Assembly (NCBI GenBank): GCA_944390195.1
Contig: CALXOZ010000008.1
Location: 29,808-93,807 of the forward strand
Reading direction: 5' to 3'
Length of the DNA: 64,000 bases
DNA from: an uncultured Alphaproteobacteria bacterium
Lineage (GTDB): Bacteria > Pseudomonadota > Alphaproteobacteria > CAAGCB01 > CAG-977
Shown here: one piece after another, positions 1 through 9,538 of the stretch
How the letters are laid out: each line of letters begins with the position of its first letter
Numbering within the stretch: position 1 is the stretch's first letter
Program-made: the position numbers and the translations under genes
Notes under the pieces: model-generated
Database searches by the model: none
Told to the model about the DNA's origin: nothing
The model's input: the letters and a program-made list of their open reading frames with translations, nothing else

Positions 1-1277
1 ACAAGCTTTCCATTGTTCAAGGCGCACCATATGACAGGAGAAGGTTCCAACTGTAACGCCATTTCCTTAACACCGCTGCGTGTTATATGTGAAGACAGTG
101 TCGTCAAATCTTTTGCGATATAATCGTCGGAATTGCTGTCATACATAAAAGCCCTTAATTTTCTGCCGTAATGTTGAACAAAGACAGTCGTACTGCCGAT
201 TTTTATAGGAGCGACGCTTTCACTTCCATAGGTGGAATGACGTTGAACTTTTACGCTCATCGGAATGCTTCCCTCCCCTCCGATTGTGGATAGTGTAAAA
301 TCGGCTCCGACAGTTCCGATCGCTAAAGCCCTGCCTGAAGAAAGCCAACAAACATCATTAATTTGATCGGAAGACAATTCGTATCCATAGCCGTATTGAG
401 ACGAAACGCTGGCATCCGCCGCAGTAGGAGAAAAAATATCATATTGTCCTGTTTTCGACCCGTATACACCGTTAGCTTTTCCTAAAACCAATCTTTGTTC
501 AAAGAACGTTGCAACAGCCGGATATCCGGTTGTTTTAGAAAAAACGCCCAATCTCCACGCTTTGGATTCAGTTGTGTTCAAGAAAGGCAAGTCTGGGAAA
601 ACTGTTGCTTTAACGTTTTTAGGATCAACATATTCTGTAATTTTTGCAGCTCCCCATTGAACATTAGGGTTATTCGGATGCATGATCCTGACATGACGCC
701 CGACATCGGTGGATACGAACACATCGGCGGAAGCCGTTATTGAAATATCCCCCGTTATCGCGGAAGGTTTTAAAGAAATATCACCGGAATGCACAGGCAG
801 ATACGGCCCGTCGACCAATTCAACTTCCTGAGTTCTCCAGTCGGTTTGGGAATAACGGATAATCGTCCGTAACGGGAAGGAAGGATGTGCAATATAAACG
901 ACATCGCCTGACTGGGAGAAATAAAGATCTTTAAGATCGCTTTCAGTATAAGGTACTGTAATTTCGACCGGTTGCCCGTTGGAATTCACGATTGGATTCC
1001 TATGATAAAAGAAACGAACATACCTATCGCCGAATTCCAGCAGATAAGATTGCGTAGCAGAAAATTGAAAAGCGAACAGTCTGGCTTTTTTACCGACATA
1101 TTTTGCTTTTGCGACAAAACGTGTTCCCCCTCGTCTGGAAACAGGTCCCTGAACCGAAGGAATGAAATTTTTTAAAATTCTGCAAGCCCCTTTATATTCT
1201 TCGGTATCAATTCTTCCGCCCATTAATTCGGACACTTCTCCGATATTAAATCGGACCAACGCACTGGCATAAGACAT
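1..1277 (-). CDS. Tail tubular protein B-like (T7 gp12 type), partial at window edge
   Basis: The frame opens with ATG at 1277 and stays open to the left edge, giving about 425 residues with the C-terminus missing. The start (MSYASALVRFNIGEVSELMG, then a GPVSRRGGTRFV stretch) matches the start of the prophage protein at 51140-53395 (ARGEVSPLMFGR then YGVVSRIAGTEH). The family forms the tail nozzle of short-tailed phages, joined to the gp11-like gatekeeper. The start codon overlaps the stop of the upstream tail tubular A gene (TAATG), so the two are translationally coupled. Family membership rests on this pairing and gene order; the distal part cannot be judged. Confidence 0.8.
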   Translation of the reverse strand, partial: MSYASALVRFNIGEVSELMGGRIDTEEYKGACRILKNFIPSVQGPVSRRGGTRFVAKAKYVGKKARLFAFQFSATQSYLLEFGDRYVRFFYHRNPIVNSNGQPVEITVPYTESDLKDLYFSQSGDVVYIAHPSFPLRTIIRYSQTDWRTQEVELVDGPYLPVHSGDISLKPSAITGDISITASADVFVSTDVGRHVRIMHPNNPNVQWGAAKITEYVDPKNVKATVFPDLPFLNTTESKAWRLGVFSKTTGYPAVATFFEQRLVLGKANGVYGSKTGQYDIFSPTAADASVSSQYGYGYELSSDQINDVCWLSSGRALAIGTVGADFTLSTIGGEGSIPMSVKVQRHSTYGSESVAPIKIGSTTVFVQHYGRKLRAFMYDSNSDDYIAKDLTTLSSHITRSGVKEMALQLEPSPVIWCALNNGKL

Positions 1278-1834
1278 TATATTCTTGCCTCCAACCATCC
1301 TTGGGGAGAATAAACATCTTGTATTCCTTCCATAGCGGAAGCCGTTTTCGCTTGCTGAACGAATTGCTGGAACTCTTTATTCAAGCTTTCTTTTAAAGAC
1401 ATTGAAGCCGTTAAGGGAACGGACAACTCGACAGCCAATCGTAACGCCAAAGCCTCAACAAACATTGGATCGAACTGCACGGAATCTTCGACTTTAGAGA
1501 TACCGATAAAGCTCATAACATTTGTATCTGCCAAAATGGTTCGTCCTTCGACCTGATATCTGATTTGTTTTTGAGTCCTCCAGACACGCAGACAATCTGA
1601 AGGCAAAGCGAATTGGAATTCATATCCGAACAAGGGTTTTTCTTTCAACGGAGCAAGGACGTAACGTTTTAAAGCGAATCGCCACGGATACGAACGCAAG
1701 ACGAAATCTCTCGTATCCTCATACAGGGCTTTGCAATACCTAGCGGACTTTGTGTCATCATCCAAGGAAGCGATAAACAACTCATCACCGATTTTAGACA
1801 GAGCTCGATTACAAATGGAAACAACAGAAGCCAT
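1277..1834 (-). CDS. Tail tubular protein A-like (T7 gp11 type)
   Basis: This 185-residue protein is predicted to form the ring joining portal to nozzle in a podovirus tail. Its N-terminus (SICNRALSKIGDELFIASLDD) and the later R-x-Y-P-W-x-F-A-L-K-R block are typical of the gp11 family. They match the prophage copy at 50568-51140 (SIANRALALIGANKITSLSD, then CWGFALKRENL), and a FALPSDCLRVW segment matches FQLPSDYVRVF there. Length is normal for the family (about 190). It lies between the capsid and tail tubular B genes, as in the second module, but without the 138-residue protein gene that precedes it there. The frame is intact. Confidence 0.88.
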   Translation of the reverse strand: MASVVSICNRALSKIGDELFIASLDDDTKSARYCKALYEDTRDFVLRSYPWRFALKRYVLAPLKEKPLFGYEFQFALPSDCLRVWRTQKQIRYQVEGRTILADTNVMSFIGISKVEDSVQFDPMFVEALALRLAVELSVPLTASMSLKESLNKEFQQFVQQAKTASAMEGIQDVYSPQGWLEARI

Positions 1835-1864
1835 ATCTTTTTTCCTTTACCAAAATCTAAAAGG

Positions 1865-1894
1865 AAGCGGCGGTAAAGTAAAAGACCGCCGCTT
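1865..1894 (-). terminator. Strong hairpin between capsid and tail tubular A genes
   Basis: A perfect 10-bp stem (AAGCGGCGGT / ACCGCCGCTT) with a 10-nt loop lies in the 67-bp gap after the capsid gene. Read on the minus strand it is followed by CCTTTT rather than a long U-run, so it may be a leaky terminator or a processing/stability hairpin. A strong terminator hairpin occupies the same relative position in the second module (50517-50544). Confidence 0.6.
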
Positions 1895-1901
1895 TTAACA
1901 G

Positions 1902-2798
1902 TTATTCTTTACAATTGATTTGTACGACCAGTTCTTCTTGCATTCGCACAGCGCCGATCGACATTTCATAATAGACCTGAGTAGCGAAACACTTGTCATC
2001 CCGTTGAGTGATTTTTCCAACGATATCCTGTCCGATCCCAAGTTTCACCCCATCATATTGGAAAGCCAGACAGGAACGTCCGATTTTCGTATCATCGTTC
2101 ATGACATCTGGAAGGATCAAATTTCCATCGCTGTTTTTAGCGTTCAATTGAATGAACTTAAATCCCATGAACGTATCGATTTCCCCTCTGACCAATGCCT
2201 TAGCCGAAGCGTAATCGGAAGAAGTCACTTTTGTTTCGCTTAACAAATCATCTAATTGTTTTGCAGACAAGACAATGACCCGTCCTTCGGAAGGGGCATC
2301 GCATTGATCAAAGAGCCGTTTAACTTCCCTCAACTTATCAAAAGTGAAGCTGGAAGTGCATGTTGAATCGATGATCTGCGTTGTTGGCAAAGTAACCTCG
2401 ATTGCTCCGGTTTCACCTGTATGGGCAGTTCCCAAAGCAGCATTGACGATGGCTTCATCAATAGCGCGTCCCATCGCCCAAGCTGCAGCATTTGCATAAT
2501 CGCTTGTAGGATCGATCAACATTCTGACTTTATCGTCGTTATCAATCAAATCAGCCCAATGGTAAGTTTCCAAAGATAACTGTCTTCGTTTATGCGGTGT
2601 ATCGACTTGCGGTGTATCGGCATGGCGTGTTGTTTTTTTCACAGCAGCGACTTGCCCGACCTGATCAATGAACATATTTTTTCCGCGGACAGATTCATAA
2701 CCGACGAAATCTCGCAATTTCGACCCTTTTTGCTGAACCAAGGCTTGAATATTGGAACTATACTGGTTAACAAAAGAAGCTGTAATTTCCGTACTCAT
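1902..2798 (-). CDS. Phage major capsid protein
   Basis: This 298-residue protein shares size, position and several blocks with the prophage protein at 49173-50081. Both have a Q-T/E-x-Y-H block early, an (I/L)DxAI/VIxxALG segment in the middle, and a near-identical ALV(R/Q)G(E/D)IDTFxGFKF signature. The signature is at about residues 202-217 here. The fold is presumed HK97-like, as for podovirus coats; that is inference. The gene follows the scaffold gene after a terminator-like hairpin, the usual arrangement for boosting coat over scaffold. The frame is intact, with no internal stops. Confidence 0.88.
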   Translation of the reverse strand: MSTEITASFVNQYSSNIQALVQQKGSKLRDFVGYESVRGKNMFIDQVGQVAAVKKTTRHADTPQVDTPHKRRQLSLETYHWADLIDNDDKVRMLIDPTSDYANAAAWAMGRAIDEAIVNAALGTAHTGETGAIEVTLPTTQIIDSTCTSSFTFDKLREVKRLFDQCDAPSEGRVIVLSAKQLDDLLSETKVTSSDYASAKALVRGEIDTFMGFKFIQLNAKNSDGNLILPDVMNDDTKIGRSCLAFQYDGVKLGIGQDIVGKITQRDDKCFATQVYYEMSIGAVRMQEELVVQINCKE

Positions 2799-2824
2799 TT
2801 TTCCCTCTTAAAAAAGTAAGTCAT

Positions 2825-2847
2825 AAAAAAAGCCCCGATATCGGAGC
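2825..2847 (-). terminator. Intrinsic terminator/attenuator between scaffold and capsid genes
   Basis: On the minus strand a GC-rich stem (GCTCCGA / TCGGGGC, one G-U pair) is followed by a run of seven T. It sits in the 74-bp gap between scaffold and capsid genes. A terminator is found at the same junction in the second module (49123-49147). Confidence 0.65.
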
Positions 2848-2872
2848 CTGTCATATTAAAGAAAGCGAAAAA

Positions 2873-3451
2873 TTATTCTTCGCCGAACAACCGTTTTCTC
2901 AAACGATACACTTTTTGAACAGTCATATCATGTTCAGGATGTCTTGCTTGCATATAAGCCGGAACGGCCATTAATCTTGCGATTTCGGCTTTAATTTGTT
3001 CATCACCGGACAGAACGGCGGATTTTTCACCGACCAATCCTCTGTCTTCATTTGCCGCATCAGCCAGATTCATCAAGAAAGAAATGATTTCACGGCAATT
3101 TCCGACACCTGAATTTTTAAGGAAGTCCATTAATTCATCGCCGCCGTATTTTTGTATTAATCTTCGAGCAGCCTTTCGTTTTACTTCGAAATCGCGCCCA
3201 TAGGCGTTACGCAGGTAATTTTCAGTTTCATAGCAATAATTTTTTGCTTGAAAGTTCAGATCTTCGACGAATTGCAAAGCTCCTTGAACAATCCAATCCC
3301 AAATACCCTGCGCCTGTTTTTCCGATAACGCCAGTTGCGCAGCCAATTGTTCAAATTCTTCGAACGCTTCATCGTCAATGATTTCATTAATCGTTTGATT
3401 AACGGAATCATCATGGATATTTGTTTGAGTCATATATGACATATTATTCAT
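2873..3451 (-). CDS. Phage capsid assembly (scaffold-like) protein
   Basis: This 192-residue acidic, helix-rich protein lies directly upstream of the coat gene, where podoviruses encode the scaffold. The start at 3451 (MNNMSYMTQ) is chosen because an AAAGGA box lies 6 bases upstream. The frame extends further 5' but that part overlaps the preceding gene. The positional equivalent in the second module is the 286-residue protein at 48202-49062. Sequence identity between the two is not obvious by eye, so the role rests on position, acidity and predicted helices. The last 70 residues contain HDMTVQKVYRLRKRLF, a basic tail typical of scaffold-coat contacts. Confidence 0.6.
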   Translation of the reverse strand: MNNMSYMTQTNIHDDSVNQTINEIIDDEAFEEFEQLAAQLALSEKQAQGIWDWIVQGALQFVEDLNFQAKNYCYETENYLRNAYGRDFEVKRKAARRLIQKYGGDELMDFLKNSGVGNCREIISFLMNLADAANEDRGLVGEKSAVLSGDEQIKAEIARLMAVPAYMQARHPEHDMTVQKVYRLRKRLFGEE

Positions 3452-3734
3452 TTTCATTCCTTTCAGTTTCTTGCAACAAAGCGATAAGTTTTTGATCATC
3501 ACAGGCGGACATTTTAAGAATGTCCAGAAAAGCGGCTCTTTTTCCGTCATAAAAAGCGCTGGCGGCACTGAAACCGTTTGGATTGGACACATCGGTAACA
3601 GCGGACAACATATGACATTTACGGGCTAAATCCTGTAAAACGATTTTAGCATTTTCAGACATGAAAACACTTTTATACGCCTGTATCAGCCGGATTGTTT
3701 TCAAAGTTTTTTTCTTTTTTTCATGATTGAGCAT
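3444..3734 (-). CDS. Bbp19-like small phage protein
   Basis: This 96-residue protein lies between portal and scaffold. Its C-terminal half (P-N-G-F-S-A-A-S-A-F-Y-D-G-K-R-A-A-F-L-D-I-L) matches the layout of the 84-residue protein at the same position in the second module (M-T-S-E-P-Y-A-I-T-Y-Q-A-G-K-R-D-V-I-L-T-L). Both carry the GKR...(L/I)L signature of the Bbp19 family of Bordetella podovirus BPP-1, whose function is not known. The start overlaps the end of the portal gene by 14 bp and its stop overlaps the scaffold start by 8 bp, so the three genes are coupled. Confidence 0.7.
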   Translation of the reverse strand: MLNHEKKKKTLKTIRLIQAYKSVFMSENAKIVLQDLARKCHMLSAVTDVSNPNGFSAASAFYDGKRAAFLDILKMSACDDQKLIALLQETERNENE

Positions 3735-5220
3735 TTTTATTTCCGTTGAATTGAGTATTGAACAAAGTTGAACCGACCCCGAACATTTCCGCTATTTTTT
3801 TAATGGCTTCAGGGACATTAAACACACCGGCGGCATCTGGTTGTATTTGCAGGAACCTTTCCGCCAGTTCAAGAGTCTGCATGACAGCTTTGGCTTGCAG
3901 ATGTTTTTGCGTCAACGTCAAAGGAGAGACATAATCGATTTTAACGTCATGATAAGATATGCCATCAGGAAGACACATTTTTCCATGCCGGATCAACAAA
4001 CCGAAAATTCTGGTCATCATCGGTCCCAACAATTCGGTTTGCAAACGCCCGAAGACAGGACCGAGCAGCCTCATTTTTTCTTCCATACGTTGCAAAGCCT
4101 CTGTTGCCGTCATTTGCACATTTTCAGTATTCATCAAGCGGTCATTATAAAAAGCTGTTTTAATTCTGGCTCTGATTTCATTCATAATTTCCAGTCCGAC
4201 ATTTGAACTGGCACCGCTGACGAAAGCTTTAGGAGCCTCTCCCGTATATCGAATGATTCCGCCCGGCACGGTGGCAAGCGGAGCAAATTGATCGTCATCT
4301 CGAACCAACAGAGGCGGACGGTTGGCGAGTTGAGCCGCAATGATGGTTTCTTTCATCATTTCCTGTATCATTTTAATATCAGGCAAGACTGAAATGGCAG
4401 GAGAACGACCATACACTTCGGAACACGCCTTGCTCCACCTTGTAACGAACAAAGGCATTTCATCGAAACCGCCGCAGAACAAGACTTTTTTTTGTTCTTT
4501 CAAGATATAGACCGAACAAAACGGTTTTTGAAAAACACTTTTTGCATCAAAGAGCTCATTGGGAAAGACGGCATGAATGATTTCATATTCCTCATTTTCA
4601 TCGGAATGATCGTACAAGGATTGAAATTTTTCATCAAGATTTTCCCTGCCCCACGTTTGAACGATTTTTTGAATTGGCATTTTAAAGACGCGATACACCT
4701 GATCGACCAAGCCCGCAGAATTTTCTTCAACAAACAACTCTTCAAGGAATCTGGATTGAAACAACAATCCGTCTGCATCTTCATTCCAACCGACATACAG
4801 CCCCGCCGTTCCCAAAACCGCCAGATCCAGATAAACTTCATGGATATTCGTAGCAAATCCGGCGGCGGGTTTCATAATTTCATCGGCAAGGATCTGTTCG
4901 GCTTGAACAATCCAATCATTGATTTTCGGACAGTCTTTAAATTTGGGGACAGACAAAGCGAACCATTTTCCGGCGGGGTTTGTCATCAGTCCATGCAATC
5001 CCGCCGCCAACATTTCTGCCGCATTGACAGCAGTTGTTTCAAATAATTTTCTTGTTCTGCTTTCTCCGGTTGAGTATCGAACAACGAAATCCGCTTTACG
5101 CGGCAAAACCAATTCGGAAACTTCCTGCCAAAGCTTTTCGAAATTCAGCCGCTTTGTTTTCAAAGCATCTGTTTTTCGTATGATTTTTTCCGCCAAAGAA
5201 TATGAATCGATAACCATCAT
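3721..5220 (-). CDS. Phage portal (head-to-tail connector) protein
   Basis: About 499 residues, the usual size for the podovirus head-to-tail connecting protein family that forms the dodecameric portal. Several blocks match the 541-residue prophage portal at 46342-47967: LLDATSLDCADVLAAGLSNYL there versus TTAVNAAEMLAAGLHGLMTN here; VYGYSPAM versus VYGRSPAI; and MTVPEVQERISEKMTLLGPAVGRF versus MTATEALQRMEEKMRLLGPVFGRL. Possible starts are GTG 5223, ATG 5220 and ATG 5217; ATG 5220 is taken. The gene overlaps the stop of its upstream neighbour (TGATGATG). The reading frame is undamaged. Confidence 0.92.
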   Translation of the reverse strand: MMVIDSYSLAEKIIRKTDALKTKRLNFEKLWQEVSELVLPRKADFVVRYSTGESRTRKLFETTAVNAAEMLAAGLHGLMTNPAGKWFALSVPKFKDCPKINDWIVQAEQILADEIMKPAAGFATNIHEVYLDLAVLGTAGLYVGWNEDADGLLFQSRFLEELFVEENSAGLVDQVYRVFKMPIQKIVQTWGRENLDEKFQSLYDHSDENEEYEIIHAVFPNELFDAKSVFQKPFCSVYILKEQKKVLFCGGFDEMPLFVTRWSKACSEVYGRSPAISVLPDIKMIQEMMKETIIAAQLANRPPLLVRDDDQFAPLATVPGGIIRYTGEAPKAFVSGASSNVGLEIMNEIRARIKTAFYNDRLMNTENVQMTATEALQRMEEKMRLLGPVFGRLQTELLGPMMTRIFGLLIRHGKMCLPDGISYHDVKIDYVSPLTLTQKHLQAKAVMQTLELAERFLQIQPDAAGVFNVPEAIKKIAEMFGVGSTLFNTQFNGNKNAQS

Positions 5221-5522
5221 CACAAACCCAACAGACTTTTTTGTCCGCCCAGACCGATTGTTTTATTGGCTCCCAAGACTCCGGCAAAAATGACATTGGA
5301 TTTTTTGGATCCTTTTCTTTTTTGCTCGATATCATTGTAGAATTTTTGATTTGAGGCATCGATTTGCGCTTGTTCCTGAGCTTTTTGCAATTGTTTTGCC
5401 TCTTGATGATCGTCATAGAAACTTTTTCCGAATTCCGTAACGGAGAACAGTGGATTGATCAGATTTTTAGGATTGGTTACCGCTGAAATAATTTTTTTTC
5501 CTACTTTTTCCAACCAGCTCAT
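5220..5522 (-). CDS. Small protein upstream of portal
   Basis: A 100-residue protein starting MSWLEKVGKKII. The start at 5522 is set by an AAAGGA box 7 bases upstream. It has an amphipathic N-terminus, a charged glutamine-rich middle (QEAKQLQKAQEQAQ) and a glycine-rich C-terminus ending GLGGQKSLLGL. The prophage protein at 45951-46340 holds the same place before the portal, has an Ala/Gln-rich coiled coil in the middle and also ends in KKKTLLGG. The pair are therefore probably the same virion or assembly protein; function unknown. The gene is first in the module's transcript. Confidence 0.72.
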   Translation of the reverse strand: MSWLEKVGKKIISAVTNPKNLINPLFSVTEFGKSFYDDHQEAKQLQKAQEQAQIDASNQKFYNDIEQKRKGSKKSNVIFAGVLGANKTIGLGGQKSLLGL

Positions 5523-5540
5523 TTTTTTTCCTTTCATCAT

Positions 5541-5568
5541 AAAAAAAAGCGTTTCTATCAAGAAACGC
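5541..5568 (-). terminator. Intrinsic terminator in the leader of the virion module
   Basis: On the minus strand GCGTTTCT-TGAT-AGAAACGC is a perfect 8-bp stem followed at once by eight T. It lies between the promoter at 5603-5631 and the first gene (5522), so it would end or attenuate transcripts entering the module. Confidence 0.8.
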
Positions 5569-5602
5569 CTGTCAATTTTCACACGAAATCGAGTGTAATA
5601 AC

Positions 5603-5631
5603 AATATGTCATATATTTTTTTCATTGTCAA
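5603..5631 (-). promoter_or_regulatory. Sigma70-type promoter of the virion module
   Basis: The minus strand reads TTGACA (5631-5626), a 17-bp spacer and CATATT (5608-5603), a near-consensus vegetative promoter. The transcript would run into the terminator hairpin at 5568-5541 before the first gene. Confidence 0.7.
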
Positions 5632-5649
5632 CACATTTTGTGATTTTTT

Positions 5650-5722
5650 TTATTTTATAAAAACTCCATTAAAAAAAGCCCTTTTAGAAATGAAAAGAAA
5701 CTCCCCTTTCCCAAAAGGAGAA
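5650..5722 (-). terminator. Probable terminators downstream of the metallopeptidase gene
   Basis: On the minus strand a CTCCTTT...AAAGGGGAG hairpin (about 5720-5701) is followed by TTTCTTTT. A second short hairpin CTTTT...AAAAG then runs into GGCTTTTTTT. Together they would separate the metallopeptidase transcript from the virion module. Confidence 0.55.
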
Positions 5723-5744
5723 CTCTGAAGACCTGTAAAGAAAT

Positions 5745-6827
5745 TTATTTTTGTTTATACTGACGAAGAGAAGCGGCTAAAAGAGGATTGATCTGCCTTT
5801 TTACTTTAGCTGCGGCAATTTTATCAGCAGCCTCCGCCTGTTTTAAATCGACGAAAGGAATAGGCATTGGTTCAGGAACGACTTTAGCCGGCATATATCC
5901 GGAATGAGGACGAGGAACCAATCCCAATTTTTCTTTCATGACCTCATCTTGCGGTTTAGTCCAATCGAAATTAAATTTTGAGCAGCAATTGGCATAGATG
6001 GCGTTGAACCGCTCAAAAGAGACCGAGCAAGCATCTTGTGTTGAGAAGAAATCAGCCGTTTGTTTTTCAGACAGATATGTTTTTCCATCACATGAACAGA
6101 CAGATTTGACAATATCGTTTACAGAGACGACACGTTCAAATTTTTTTTCTTCGTCTTCTCTTGATGCGTTTTTAAAGCGCTGACGAACCATTTTTATATA
6201 CAAGGAATCGTAAGCATCTCTGGTTGAATAATCGGAAAACCATCCTTTAAAAGCGGCGGCATAAGCTTTTTCGTCAATTTTTTTATTCAAGGCGACCTGA
6301 TTTTGGAAAGGATTAACGATATGAGGATCTTTTTGCCTCAAAGCCTCCAAAGGTTCTTGGTATCCTTTTACAGCCAGTTGGAAACAAACGGCGGTTGCGC
6401 AAGCGGAGGCATCAGCTTCGATAACGGCCTGATTTTGGATATAGCATTTAGGGTGATCAAGATAAGCATCCATCAAGATTCCGTTTTGGAACTGTTGAGC
6501 GTGCCGCAATTCATGAGCCATTGTTGCGATTTGTTGATGCAGACCGCTTTTTTCGTTAATTTTCAAGATATTTTTGACTTCATCATAGGATCCGTAAGCT
6601 CTGATGGCGGGATCCAAAGAGATGACTGTGTTATGTTTTATAGCGTCATCAATCAGCTTTTTTCCTGTTTTGCACGAGGCGACAAAGAACAATATTTCTT
6701 CAAGTTTTTGTTTTTGTTCTTGATTTTCACACACTAGGAAGGGATAAGAGAAACGTTTATTGTCTGTTTCCGTTTCATTATTTTGATCAGAGATCCCCGC
6801 AAAAGCATCATTAACACTTTTAGCCAT
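5745..6827 (-). CDS. DUF6782-like putative zincin metallopeptidase
   Basis: This 360-residue protein has a clear zincin motif, M-A-H-E-L-R-H-A-Q-Q-F (HExxH, about residues 105-109), followed about 30 residues on by EADASA, a plausible third zinc ligand in the HExxH...ExxA style. That layout fits the DUF6782 putative metallopeptidase family as I recall it. Cysteines cluster at about 240-290 (CSCDGK, YANCCSKF). The C-terminus has a proline-rich stretch (VPEPMPIPFVD) and a basic tail. No signal peptide is visible, so it acts in the cytoplasm or is exported non-classically. The start at 6827 has GAGAGG 4 bases upstream. It sits where the terminase genes would be if the adjacent virion module were complete, so it may be phage cargo. 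Substrate unknown. Confidence 0.6.
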   Translation of the reverse strand: MAKSVNDAFAGISDQNNETETDNKRFSYPFLVCENQEQKQKLEEILFFVASCKTGKKLIDDAIKHNTVISLDPAIRAYGSYDEVKNILKINEKSGLHQQIATMAHELRHAQQFQNGILMDAYLDHPKCYIQNQAVIEADASACATAVCFQLAVKGYQEPLEALRQKDPHIVNPFQNQVALNKKIDEKAYAAAFKGWFSDYSTRDAYDSLYIKMVRQRFKNASREDEEKKFERVVSVNDIVKSVCSCDGKTYLSEKQTADFFSTQDACSVSFERFNAIYANCCSKFNFDWTKPQDEVMKEKLGLVPRPHSGYMPAKVVPEPMPIPFVDLKQAEAADKIAAAKVKRQINPLLAASLRQYKQK

Positions 6828-6918
6828 CATTGCCTCTCATATTTTAAATAAGAGAGAGTTTAACTGTTTTTTGCAATTTTGTCCAGAGCGTTTTGTCCAA
6901 ATATCTTTTTCAAATCAC

Positions 6919-8590
<1,672 letters not shown>

Positions 8591-8652
8591 CAGTGAAAAT
8601 TTTTTCGTTTATAAAGAGAACAAGAAAGATGGCGCAAAGAGGAGATTTACGG

Positions 8653-9474
8653 ATGAAAAACAGCTTTCAGCGTTTTATTATCAGCTTAATGTTTTTGCTA
8701 CTCACCGCCCCGTTGGCGCAGGCGAGCGAGAGTTCGCTTTCGTTAGAGAAGATCAAAAGTTTTTTTGTTACCCCCAAGGAAACGGCAAAGCCGGAATCGA
8801 AACCATCGACCGCAGTTTCCCCCGCGAAGAAAGCTGAGAGCAAACCGCAAGAGCCGGCAGCTCCTAAGAAACCTGTTTACGATTTTTCAGAAAAGACGAT
8901 AGGGAACCGGAACGCGCCGATCAAGATTCATATTTTCACCTCTTTGACCTGTCCGCACTGTCCGGTTGTTCACGCACAGGTTATTCCCTATCTTGAAAGG
9001 AAATATGTTCAAAATAACGAAGCTATTTTGATATTGACAGACTTTCCGCTGGAAGCGCGTGCTGTTGTGGGTTCATTGATATCGCGTTGCTTAACAGGAG
9101 ACAAATATTTTGCTTTTATGGATTCATTATTTGAGAATCAATTGAAATGGGCAGTGGCTCCGAATTTGCACGAAGCCCTTTTACCGTATGCGAAGTTAGC
9201 GGGTTTAACGGAAGAAGAAATGACGGCATGCGCGAATGACGAGGCGGGATTGAAGGAATTGACGCGGCAAAGGAATTTGGCGCTTATGCAATTTCGGATT
9301 CATGCGACACCGACATTAGTCATCCAACTGGGCAAACGGCGCGAGGTATTGGAGGGCGCACCGAGTCGCGTTGATTTGGACAAAGCCATCGAGAGATTAA
9401 AGGAGACTTACACCGGTTCATGGCCTTCGCCATCGGAATCAGGTTCCGAACCTGCCGCAGACATGGCTCCATGA
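8653..9474 (+). CDS. Secreted DsbA-like thiol-disulfide oxidoreductase
   Basis: About 273 residues. The start at 8653 is preferred because GGAG lies 8 bases upstream and it begins a signal peptide (MKNSFQRFIISLMFLLLTAP, cleavage near AQA-SES). An upstream in-frame ATG at 8572 would add an unlikely basic extension. After a Pro/Ala/Lys linker come the thioredoxin-fold features: FTSLTCPHCPVVHAQV with a CPHC active site, and H-A-T-P-T-L-V-I with the cis-proline. The role is probably disulfide formation or isomerisation in the periplasm. It is third in the tgt-dciA run. The C-terminus has a Ser/Pro/Glu-rich tail of no clear role. Confidence 0.85.
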   Translation: MKNSFQRFIISLMFLLLTAPLAQASESSLSLEKIKSFFVTPKETAKPESKPSTAVSPAKKAESKPQEPAAPKKPVYDFSEKTIGNRNAPIKIHIFTSLTCPHCPVVHAQVIPYLERKYVQNNEAILILTDFPLEARAVVGSLISRCLTGDKYFAFMDSLFENQLKWAVAPNLHEALLPYAKLAGLTEEEMTACANDEAGLKELTRQRNLALMQFRIHATPTLVIQLGKRREVLEGAPSRVDLDKAIERLKETYTGSWPSPSESGSEPAADMAP

Positions 9475-9490
9475 TACGGGAAATCAAAGC

Positions 9491-9519
9491 TTGACAATAT
9501 CTTGATGACTTCGTAGCAT
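9491..9519 (+). promoter_or_regulatory. Promoter of the F0 ATP synthase operon
   Basis: TTGACA (9491-9496), a 17-bp spacer and TAGCAT (9514-9519), 20 bp before the atpI start. Confidence 0.65.
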
Positions 9520-9538
9520 AGCAAACTTTGAGGAAACA

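Noticed and set aside
1277..5522. Possible duplicate or assembly copy of the prophage module
   Set aside because: Motifs are shared but the proteins differ in length and most residues, and the gaps and hairpins differ; it is a separate module.
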